The notes beneath the pieces were generated by a model. The model made no database searches and was not told the origin of the DNA. It was given only the letters and a program-made list of their open reading frames with translations. DNA of 6,902 nucleotides from Clostridiales bacterium (lineage in GTDB: Bacteria > Bacillota > Clostridia > Oscillospirales > Oscillospiraceae). Shown piece by piece: positions 1 to 5,282 of this stretch. The stretch is from positions 1 to 6,902 of the forward strand of contig DQDL01000022.1 of assembly GCA_003533405.1 (NCBI GenBank), read 5' to 3'. The position numbers were made by a program, and so were the translations under genes. The stretch's first letter is position 1, and the number at the start of each line of letters is the position of its first letter.

Positions 1-25
1 TCACAAGACTTTTTTGACACGCTGG

Positions 26-59
26 AAAAGAACGCATTGCAGCTGCAATGCGTTCTTTT
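26..59 (-). terminator. Rho-independent terminator of the sigma/anti-sigma operon, probably bidirectional
   Basis: A perfect 34-base palindrome centred on AGCT at 41-44. Both arms are A-rich outside (AAAAG...) and T-rich at the 3' end (...CTTTT), so on either strand the transcript forms a long stem ending in a short U run. It begins only 3 nt after the stop codon of the leftmost minus-strand gene. It could also end a plus-strand gene lying left of the window. Confidence 0.85.
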
Positions 60-62
60 GGT

Positions 63-524
63 TTATGTGTTTATGGTGTTTGTGATGGCTTGCTCGGACT
101 TCTCGCTGCTGCCGTTGTAGGCAAAGGCGGCCACGACCACATAGTACGATGCGCCGGTCGAGCCGGTATAGCTCTTGGTAAAGCTCATGGAGGTAGTATT
201 ATAGGCCATTATATCCTCCCACCCGCTTTGGGAGTAGAAGAAATAGGTGTAGAACTTGCCGTTCTTATAGATGTTTACCGAGGTCGCACCGAGCTTCTTC
301 ATCTTATACTTTGCCGTGATGGAGAAATATATGCTCATTTTGCCGTTGCCCTTATTGGTTAGTCTTGCGATCGGGGTATTGTAGTAGTTGTTTGAAATCG
401 GAGCAACTGCGTCAGTTCCCGTCTCGGCTGTCTCGGCGGGGACGGCATCATCGGCATAGGAAGCGCCGCTCAGGGTCATTGCCGCTGCAAGAAAAACGGC
501 CAAAAATCTTTTAAACTTACTCAT
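63..524 (-). CDS. Small secreted protein of unknown function, coupled to the anti-sigma gene
   Basis: 153 residues. The N-terminus is a clear signal peptide: basic MSKFKR, a hydrophobic core FLAVFLAAAMTLSG, and a likely signal peptidase I site after ASYA (about residue 24). A short acidic Ala/Glu/Thr-rich spacer follows, then a roughly 110-residue domain rich in Tyr, Ser, Thr and Gly with alternating hydrophobic residues, which suggests a beta-sandwich exported to the cell surface or medium. There is no sortase motif, lipobox or second membrane segment. It resembles the small secreted proteins of Clostridia carried in DUF families (possibly DUF6147, from memory and not checked). Its ATG overlaps the TGA of the anti-sigma gene by ATGA, with GGAG 6-7 nt upstream, so translation is coupled. 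The context suggests a role in the sensing or output of the sigma system. The molecular function is unknown. Confidence 0.85.
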   Translation of the reverse strand: MSKFKRFLAVFLAAAMTLSGASYADDAVPAETAETGTDAVAPISNNYYNTPIARLTNKGNGKMSIYFSITAKYKMKKLGATSVNIYKNGKFYTYFFYSQSGWEDIMAYNTTSMSFTKSYTGSTGASYYVVVAAFAYNGSSEKSEQAITNTINT

Positions 525-1399
525 TTTACATCTCCGTATACAGAATCAATAATCTTTATCATTTCATCGTACGACACCTGCGCACCGATAGAGCACTGCA
601 CATTTCCGTTGACCCACACGACTTCGTAATAACCTGCGTTCGGCATGATGTAATGGGTTATGCCGTTTCTGACATACCGCTCGGGAGCAACGCTGTTTTT
701 GGGTATGCCGAGCTTTACGGTCTTGTCGTAAACTATCTTGCAGCCGACCGTCATATTCCTTCCGCTTTCGCCGTCGGACAGCCAGCACATGCCGCCGGCA
801 AACCACTCGGTGTCGTTGGTCATCTTCGTTTCGTCCACTGCAAAGCCATCGGGCAGGTAGCTCGGAAGCAGGTTCTCCGGCTCATCGACATACCCCGACA
901 GGAGCCCACTCAGCTTATCGAGCCGGGCATCGATCTTAATCGAGCTGTGCTTCATGGGATATACATCCATGACGGTCCAATCGAACCAAAACTCGCCGTC
1001 TGTCCATCTTGCAGCTCTCGGATCCGGGTCAGCCTCACCTGCCGAGACCGGCATCGTGCACATCACGATGACGGCGGCAAACACCGCAGCCGTGCGAACT
1101 ACGGCATTGTGCACACGCATGAGGCGCTTGTGTCTGGTGCAAAAGCTTGCCTTCGAAACTGCGGCAAAGCACTCCGGATGCTTCGTCCGGAACTTTTCAA
1201 GCGAAGCATCGGCATCAGGGTACACCTCGCCGCTTTCCGTCTGCTTTATGGAAAGCGTCCTAAGTGCAATGGTGCGCAGCTCGTCATCGAGCAGGTCACC
1301 GTCAAGCTCAAGGTCTCTGAGCAAAAGGTTTTGCAGTGTCTGAATATCCATGTTTTCAACAACTCGGGTATTTATTCCGTTTTTATTGAAGCTTGACAT
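521..1399 (-). CDS. Transmembrane anti-sigma-like protein with DUF4367-type extracytoplasmic domain
   Basis: 292 residues from the ATG at 1399. I chose this start because GGAGG at 1406-1410 lies 6 nt upstream, whereas the in-frame ATG at 1405 directly abuts it. Layout: a cytoplasmic part of about 98 residues with an acidic helical stretch (DLELDGDLLDDELRTIAL), which would be the sigma-binding part; one membrane segment at about 99-120, preceded by the basic RHKRLMRVH; then an extracytoplasmic part. Residues 178-288 (from LPSYLPDGF to IIDSVYG) have the look of the DUF4367 domain found in partners of clostridial ECF sigma factors. No HxxxCxxC zinc motif of the classical anti-sigma domain is seen. 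It follows the sigma gene by 88 nt and overlaps the next gene. Inferred role: to hold the sigma factor at the membrane until an envelope signal releases it. Family naming is from memory. Confidence 0.85.
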   Translation of the reverse strand: MSSFNKNGINTRVVENMDIQTLQNLLLRDLELDGDLLDDELRTIALRTLSIKQTESGEVYPDADASLEKFRTKHPECFAAVSKASFCTRHKRLMRVHNAVVRTAAVFAAVIVMCTMPVSAGEADPDPRAARWTDGEFWFDWTVMDVYPMKHSSIKIDARLDKLSGLLSGYVDEPENLLPSYLPDGFAVDETKMTNDTEWFAGGMCWLSDGESGRNMTVGCKIVYDKTVKLGIPKNSVAPERYVRNGITHYIMPNAGYYEVVWVNGNVQCSIGAQVSYDEMIKIIDSVYGDVK

Positions 1400-1487
1400 C
1401 TGCATCCTCCTTTCACCTTAGTATTTGGGCTTTAAATTCCCATCTACTAATAATATGTACCGAAAGCCGTGTTAGGGGACACCGCTT
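1400..1487 (-). other. 88-nt spacer between sigma and anti-sigma genes
   Basis: The minus strand here reads GTGTCCCCTAACACGG, then an AT-rich stretch, then the GGAGG of the anti-sigma gene. I see no sigma-A type promoter and no stem with a U run. The TGTCCCC at 1475-1481 and the CGGTACA at 1456-1462 could be parts of an ECF-type internal promoter, but this is only a suggestion. Confidence 0.3.
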
Positions 1488-1982
1488 TTAAATTTTTTCG
1501 GATAAAATTTTTCTCATCCGCTTTTTTGTCCGCTGGAGCCGCTTTTTGCAGGCTTCCTCGGTAATTCCCATGGCTGCGGCAATGTCCCTTACCGGAATTT
1601 TGAACAGTGTCTGCCACTTGAGCATACTGTACTCTTCGTCGGTCACCAGATCCGAAAACTCTATCTCGGCATATTCGTTTGCCTCGCCCTCTCCAACGAG
1701 GTAACGCTCATGCTCGTAAAGCTCAAAGCCCGTGTCCTCCCTGCGGCGCACGTTCGTACGCTTCATGTTTTTCACGGTGTATCTCATCGCTTTGATGAGC
1801 CAGCCCCTTGGATTATCCGAGCCTATGAGCGCCTCCGGCTTCATGCAGGCGATGCGAAAGCTCTCCTGCACCGCCTCCTCGGCGGCAGTTCCGCTGCCCA
1901 AAAGCGCCATTGCGTAGGTAAACAGCATATCGTATGAGCTTACATATAATTTTTCTATATACTCGCTATGCTTCCGATCCAG
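1488..1982 (-). CDS. ECF-type RNA polymerase sigma factor (non-ATG start)
   Basis: 164 residues if started at the CTG at 1982. It directs RNA polymerase to a small set of promoters, probably for envelope or stress functions. Region 2 covers about residues 6-78: EYIEKLYVSSYDMLFTYA, then the AEEAVQESF segment and NPRGWLIKAMRYTVKNMKR. Region 4 is at about 115-160, with the helix-turn-helix IPVRDIAAAMGITEEACKKR followed by LQRTKKRMRKIL. The first in-frame ATG (1928) has no ribosome binding site and would cut off the first part of region 2. The 18 codons upstream of it are open and read like normal ECF sequence. The frame is closed by TGA at 1989-1991, and between that stop and 1928 there is no ATG, GTG or TTG, so CTG is the best start. 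It is first in an operon with an anti-sigma-like gene and a secreted-protein gene, behind a strong promoter. Confidence 0.92.
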   Translation of the reverse strand: MDRKHSEYIEKLYVSSYDMLFTYAMALLGSGTAAEEAVQESFRIACMKPEALIGSDNPRGWLIKAMRYTVKNMKRTNVRRREDTGFELYEHERYLVGEGEANEYAEIEFSDLVTDEEYSMLKWQTLFKIPVRDIAAAMGITEEACKKRLQRTKKRMRKILSEKI

Positions 1983-1988
1983 CTTACC

Positions 1989-1996
1989 TCACCTCC
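1989..1996 (-). promoter_or_regulatory. Strong ribosome binding site that sets a CTG start
   Basis: GGAGGTGA on the minus strand is a full match to the anti-Shine-Dalgarno end of 16S rRNA. It lies 6 nt before the CTG at 1980-1982, which is in frame with the sigma factor. No other site upstream of the gene could serve the ATG at 1928. Confidence 0.75.
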
Positions 1997-2036
1997 CCAC
2001 TATACGCTCCCTAGGTTCAGTCTACTGACAGAAACT

Positions 2037-2064
2037 ATTTTAAAGCTTTTAAACAAATTGTCAA
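2037..2064 (-). promoter_or_regulatory. Housekeeping-type promoter of the sigma factor operon
   Basis: On the minus strand the -35 is TTGACA (2059-2064, perfect), the spacer is 16 nt and the -10 is TAAAAT (2037-2042, five of six). Transcription would start near 2030, giving a leader of about 48 nt before the CTG. The spacer contains the palindrome AAAGCTTT. It lies between the stop of the TPR gene and the sigma gene, where no clear terminator is seen, so some read-through from the upstream operon is possible. Confidence 0.75.
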
Positions 2065-2076
2065 GTGCATTTACAC

Positions 2077-2907
2077 TTACCCGTTTTCCGTCAGCCGCTG
2101 CTTTGCCATGCGCACGGCGTAGATATCCTTATCGCTTTCGGCAACGGTGCGATACTCCCGCTCGGCCTCGTCCGAGCTTCCGAGCGCACGGTAGACCTCA
2201 CCGAGGCGATAGTGTGAGGCGAGAAACGCAAGCTTGTCCGACGGGCTTTCGCACACCCACTCGAAAAAGCCGACGCACTCGTCAAATTTGCCCATACCCA
2301 TGAGGTAGCTGTTGTACACGGCGTCCTTAAAAAGGTCAAAATTGCTGCCGGTGATGCCGATCACGCCGCTCGGCACATTGAGCACCTTTTCCTTGAACTT
2401 CGCAAAGGCCTTCTGCGCACCGGCGGCATTCTGCGCATCGCCGTACAGCATCGTCAGCCGCCCGAGAATGGCACAGTCCTCAAGGTCGTCGGGGTTTTTG
2501 CGCTTTGTGTTATTGAGAAATTGCAGATACAGTGCCTCTTCCTCCTTGTACCTGCCCTGCGCATGGTACGCCTGTGCGACAAATTCAAGCACCGCACCAC
2601 GCCAATCCTCGCTCCTGCGGCTGTAGATCTCCTTTGTGAACTGTGCAAGGAAGCGCTCGGGTTCGCAGTCGTCATAAAGTATCTTGAGCAGCGAACCCAG
2701 CTTGTGCTCAGCCCATCTGCCGCACAGCACGGTGCCGCCAAAAAGCACCGCAAACACTATCGGCAGCGTGAGCAGCTGATACTCGTCGCCGATATATCTG
2801 CCGAAAAGCAGCGGCACGGCAAACGAAAGTCCCAGCATCAGGCCGAGCATGAACGATGTCTTTTTAAACATGAATACGAATGTGCTTCTTGCATTAAACC
2901 GCTCCAT
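2077..2907 (-). CDS. Two-segment membrane protein with TPR-like cytoplasmic domain, function unknown
   Basis: 276 residues from the ATG at 2907. AGGGGG at 2915-2920 is 7 nt upstream of it, while an in-frame TTG at 2913 is too close to that site to be used. Two hydrophobic segments at about 17-36 and 46-63 form a hairpin in the membrane, with basic residues (RSTF, KK; later RWAEHK) keeping both ends inside. Residues from about 100 on are helical with TPR-like pairs: AVLEFVAQAYHAQGRYKEEE, a second around 145-172, a third around 192-219 (AVYNSYLMGMGKFDECVGFF) and LASHYRLGEVYRALGSSDEA near 229-248. TPRs bind proteins, so a scaffold role is likely, but no partner can be named. The gene starts 2 nt after the stop of the preceding gene, so the two are almost certainly co-transcribed and translationally coupled. 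I do not recognise a named family. Confidence 0.88.
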   Translation of the reverse strand: MERFNARSTFVFMFKKTSFMLGLMLGLSFAVPLLFGRYIGDEYQLLTLPIVFAVLFGGTVLCGRWAEHKLGSLLKILYDDCEPERFLAQFTKEIYSRRSEDWRGAVLEFVAQAYHAQGRYKEEEALYLQFLNNTKRKNPDDLEDCAILGRLTMLYGDAQNAAGAQKAFAKFKEKVLNVPSGVIGITGSNFDLFKDAVYNSYLMGMGKFDECVGFFEWVCESPSDKLAFLASHYRLGEVYRALGSSDEAEREYRTVAESDKDIYAVRMAKQRLTENG

Positions 2908-2909
2908 GC

Positions 2910-3401
2910 TCAAGCCCCCTTTACCGGCGTGTGCATGCTCGAGAACATGAGCTGCAAAAACTCGATAAATGCGTCCGAGCAGTTGCCGTCTACCCGATAG
3001 TAATTGCCGTTGTGCGCCACCTCAACATACGCCTTGTCCGTCGCCATGTCAAAGCCCGTTCTGTATTCTGTGCCGGTCGCGGGGAAGCTTTCGTCCGAGA
3101 CATCGAACATGTACCGCCACGCCAGATCCTCGCTGTCGAACACGAAGGCCGTGACGGTGCAGCTTCCGCCCTTGTAGCTTATATTGGCGCAATAGCTCTC
3201 CTTAGCGCCGTCCGGCAGCAGGCGGTCGACCTTCTCGGTCTCATAGGGCTTCAAAAAGCTCAGCTCGGAGATATCGTCATAAACGGTTATATCCCTGCAA
3301 GCCTCGTCAAACGGCACCGTAAAAGGCAGCGTTATAGCGATGCTTGCGGCCATCACCAGCACGATACCGACCACGACCCCAATAATAAACGGTTTTCTCA
3401 T
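2910..3401 (-). CDS. Membrane-anchored extracytoplasmic protein of unknown function
   Basis: 163 residues. The ATG at 3401 has AAGGAG (3408-3413) 6 nt upstream; the ATG at 3406 is out of frame. The N-terminus is MRKP followed by a long hydrophobic segment (about 5-28, FIIGVVVGIVLVMAASIAIT) with no lipobox cysteine, so it is either a signal anchor or an uncleaved signal. The remaining 135 residues would be outside the cell and show a mixed alpha/beta pattern. Three cysteines at 71, 81 and 141, plus C35, could form disulfides. No motif is recognised. It is the first gene of a two-gene operon with the TPR membrane protein, and its only clues are that coupling and the strong promoter. Function unknown. 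Confidence 0.82.
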   Translation of the reverse strand: MRKPFIIGVVVGIVLVMAASIAITLPFTVPFDEACRDITVYDDISELSFLKPYETEKVDRLLPDGAKESYCANISYKGGSCTVTAFVFDSEDLAWRYMFDVSDESFPATGTEYRTGFDMATDKAYVEVAHNGNYYRVDGNCSDAFIEFLQLMFSSMHTPVKGA

Positions 3402-3433
3402 CCCATGCTCCTTGAACTAAAATCTCTACCCCG

Positions 3434-3462
3434 ATTTTAGCCAAAATCGCCGTATATGTCAA
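3434..3462 (-). promoter_or_regulatory. Housekeeping-type promoter of the two-gene hypothetical operon, with overlapping inverted repeat
   Basis: On the minus strand the -35 is TTGACA (3457-3462, perfect), the spacer is 17 nt and the -10 is TAAAAT (3434-3439). An inverted repeat, CGATTTT-AGCC-AAAATCG at 3433-3450 on the plus strand, covers the -10 and part of the spacer, where a repressor could block polymerase. Confidence 0.8.
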
Positions 3463-3512
3463 CTTGTTAAAAGATTGATTATATTAACAGCTTATTCACA
3501 AGTTTAGGCTTT

Positions 3513-3606
3513 GTTGATATGGCATGTTAACGGGCATTGCTATTAAAATGTCAAGCAGAGAGGGCTGTGCGGCTTCGCCCGTACACCGAGAAAATTTTAT
3601 AGGAGG
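3513..3606 (+). promoter_or_regulatory. Upstream region and leader of the cstA-family gene
   Basis: No good -35/-10 pair is visible for this strongly codon-biased gene. The best -10 candidate is TGCTATTAA (3538-3546), an extended type without a proper -35. TTGATA at 3514-3519 is 21 nt away from it. An imperfect dyad, GTTGATATG-G-CATGTTAAC (3513-3531, seven of nine pairs), lies just upstream and looks like an operator. The leader can form a small hairpin, GTGCGG/CCGTAC (3567-3584). The ribosome binding site AGGAGG is at 3601-3606. Confidence 0.4.
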
Positions 3607-3616
3607 AACTAGAATA

Positions 3617-5095
3617 ATGGTAACCTTTATTATCGGTCTGCTTATTCTCTTCGTCGGAGCTGCGCTTTACGGCAAGCTTTGTGAAAAGGTCTTTGGCCCC
3701 GACGACCGTCAGACTCCCGCTTACACCAAGAACGACGGAGTTGACTATGTCCCCATGAAGGGCTGGAAAAACGCCCTTATCAATCTTCTGAACATCGCCG
3801 GTACAGGTCCTATCCTCGGACCTATCCAGGGCATCCTGTTCGGACCCATCGCTTTCATCACCATCCCCATCGGCAATGTCATCGGCGGCGCTATGCATGA
3901 CTACTTCTCCGGCATGATCTGCCTGAGAGACGGCGGCAGCCAGATGCCCGACATGGTCAAGAAATACACCAACAAGGGCGTTTTCACCGTATACAATATA
4001 TTTGTATGCCTGCTCCTGCTGCTTGTCGGTGCAGTGTTCATCTACACCCCCGGCGATATCGCCGCAACTCAGGTGTTTAACTTCTCCGGCGCTGCCGATG
4101 CGACCTCCACTTGGGTCATCTACGGCGTCATCTTCGCTTACTACCTCGTTGCGACCGTGTTCCCCATCGACAAGATCATCGGCCGCATCTACCCGGTGTT
4201 CGGCGGCATCCTGCTGTTCTCCGCCATCGGCGTTTTCATCGGCCTGTTCGTCAAGGGCTACCCCCTCGTCGAGGTCTGGAACAATGTCTGGAGCTATCAG
4301 GGCGTGTTCAACTACGGCGATTACTTTGCTACCGGCCACTTCCTGCCCGTGTTCTTCGTGACCGTTGCCTGCGGCATCCTCTCCGGCTTCCACTCCACCC
4401 AGACCGCCATCATCTCCCGCACCATGAAGAGCGAGCGTCAGGGACGCAACACCTTCTACAACATGATGATCCTCGAAGGCTTCATCGCAATGGTTTGGGC
4501 AGCTGGTGCAATGGGCGTATATAACCTCGGTCTCCAGGCTGCCGACGCATCCCTCGCAACCCAGACCGTCGGCATCGTCTGCAAGGACATCCTCGGCCCC
4601 GTCGGCGGCATCATCGCCCTGCTCGGCGTTATCATCCTGCCCATCACCTCCGGCGACACGGCTCTGCGTGCGCTGCGCCTGACCGTTGCCGACTCCCTGC
4701 ACATCAAGCAGGACAGCAACACAAAGCGTCTTGCACTCTCCGCCATCATCTTTGCTCTCGTTGCGGGCATCCTCGTCTGGGCAAAGAGCAGCCCCGATGG
4801 CTTCAAGATCCTGTGGCGCTACTTCGCTTGGGCAAACCAGACGCTGGCTCTGTTTGCATTCGTCTGCATCGCAGTTTGGATGTTTGAAAACGGCAAGTCC
4901 AAGTGGGTCTGGATGCCGCTCATCCCGGGTGCTTTCTATGCATTCATCACCATCACCTACATAATGAACGCTCAGATCGGCTTTAACATGTCCTGGACGG
5001 CAGCCTACATCGTCGGCGTTGTCTGCGCAGTCGTATACCTCGTCGGCATCATCCTCTACGGCAAAAAGCGTGCCGAAAGAAAGACCCTCGCATGA
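3617..5095 (+). CDS. cstA: CstA-family carbon starvation transporter (peptide/pyruvate permease family)
   Basis: 492 residues, an inner-membrane protein with about 12-14 hydrophobic segments. Family members take up peptides or pyruvate when preferred carbon is scarce (E. coli CstA and BtsT); which substrate this one uses cannot be read from the sequence. Diagnostic stretches: NIAGTGPILGPIQG at 59-72, IGNVIGGAMHDYFSG at 85-99, GILSGFHSTQTAIISRT at 253-269, LPITSGDTALRALRL at 341-355 and WRYFAWANQTLA at 400-411. It is much shorter than the roughly 700-residue proteobacterial forms but matches my memory of the Gram-positive form. I took the ATG at 3617, 10 nt after AGGAGG. The frame is open upstream to 3524, but that part lies before the ribosome binding site and looks non-coding. 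Codons are strongly C-ending (ATC, GGC, CTC), unlike the minus-strand genes, pointing to high expression. Monocistronic, with its own terminator; no BtsSR-like two-component system is adjacent. Confidence 0.95.
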   Translation: MVTFIIGLLILFVGAALYGKLCEKVFGPDDRQTPAYTKNDGVDYVPMKGWKNALINLLNIAGTGPILGPIQGILFGPIAFITIPIGNVIGGAMHDYFSGMICLRDGGSQMPDMVKKYTNKGVFTVYNIFVCLLLLLVGAVFIYTPGDIAATQVFNFSGAADATSTWVIYGVIFAYYLVATVFPIDKIIGRIYPVFGGILLFSAIGVFIGLFVKGYPLVEVWNNVWSYQGVFNYGDYFATGHFLPVFFVTVACGILSGFHSTQTAIISRTMKSERQGRNTFYNMMILEGFIAMVWAAGAMGVYNLGLQAADASLATQTVGIVCKDILGPVGGIIALLGVIILPITSGDTALRALRLTVADSLHIKQDSNTKRLALSAIIFALVAGILVWAKSSPDGFKILWRYFAWANQTLALFAFVCIAVWMFENGKSKWVWMPLIPGAFYAFITITYIMNAQIGFNMSWTAAYIVGVVCAVVYLVGIILYGKKRAERKTLA

Positions 5096-5110
5096 TCGCA
5101 TAATCAAACC

Positions 5111-5144
5111 AACAGCCTCGGCAGCAATTGCCGAGGCTGTTTTT
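5111..5144 (+). terminator. Rho-independent terminator of the cstA-family gene
   Basis: Arms AACAGCCTCGGCA (5111-5123) and TGCCGAGGCTGTT (5129-5141) are perfectly complementary over 13 bases with a 5-nt loop. A T run (5140-5144) follows, and a second T run lies at 5147-5150. Confidence 0.93.
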
Positions 5145-5193
5145 CGTTTTATTTAATGGTCAGCACCTTCGTATCTACTCTTGCACAAATCAC

Positions 5194-5217
5194 CCGGCGT
5201 ATCAAGCCGGAGTTTTT
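5194..5217 (+). terminator. Second, weaker terminator-like hairpin before the TIR gene promoter
   Basis: CCGGC (5194-5198) and GCCGG (5206-5210) pair around a 7-nt loop, followed by AG and five T (5213-5217). The stem is short but GC-only. It lies upstream of the TIR promoter, so it may stop read-through from the cstA gene, or end a short transcript starting in 5146-5190. The 49 nt before it hold no gene that I can see. Confidence 0.45.
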
Positions 5218-5229
5218 ACAAATAGTCAA

Positions 5230-5258
5230 TTGCAATTTCTTGCACATGGTACTATAAT
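5230..5258 (+). promoter_or_regulatory. Promoter of the TIR-LRR gene with two inverted repeats
   Basis: The -10 is a perfect TATAAT (5253-5258). Seventeen nt upstream is TTGCAA (5230-5235, four of six for -35). The -35 sits inside the 10-base palindrome AATTGCAATT (5228-5237), and the -10 is enclosed by GGTAC (5248-5252) and GTACC (5263-5267). Transcription would start near 5265, leaving a very short leader of about 18 nt with GGAGG at 5273-5277. Confidence 0.7.
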
Positions 5259-5282
5259 TTTTGTACCGTTTTGGAGGATAAT

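Noticed and set aside
653..1396. A 247-codon plus-strand open frame over the anti-sigma gene
   Set aside because: The minus-strand frame has a ribosome binding site, a membrane segment and a recognisable domain. The plus-strand product has none of these and no start signal.
1403..1405. ATG at 1405 as the start of the anti-sigma protein
   Set aside because: It directly touches GGAGG, leaving no spacer; the ATG at 1399 has 6 nt.
1926..1928. ATG at 1928 as the start of the sigma factor
   Set aside because: There is no ribosome binding site before it, and it would remove the start of region 2, which is clearly encoded upstream in the same frame.
2063..2078. Hairpin AAGTGT-AAAT-GCACTT right after the TPR gene stop as a terminator
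   Set aside because: The stem is weak with a wobble pair and lacks a U run, and it overlaps the -35 of the next promoter.
2911..2913. TTG at 2913 as the start of the TPR membrane protein
   Set aside because: It is 1 nt from the AGGGGG site; the ATG at 2907 has a 7-nt spacer.
3525..3538. Possible CcpA (cre) site TGTTAACGGGCATT upstream of the cstA-family gene
   Set aside because: It matches the left half and the central CG of the consensus but fails at four fixed positions, mainly in the right half.
3524..3616. A 31-residue N-terminal extension of the cstA-family protein
   Set aside because: It lies upstream of and across the AGGAGG site, is not hydrophobic like a first CstA segment, and the ATG at 3617 gives the usual N-terminus.
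3551..5107. A 518-codon open frame on the strand opposite the cstA-family gene
   Set aside because: Its product is extremely rich in Asp, Glu, Ala, Gly and Val with no membrane segment or motif, as expected from reading a GC3-biased membrane protein gene backwards. The other strand is a certain transporter.
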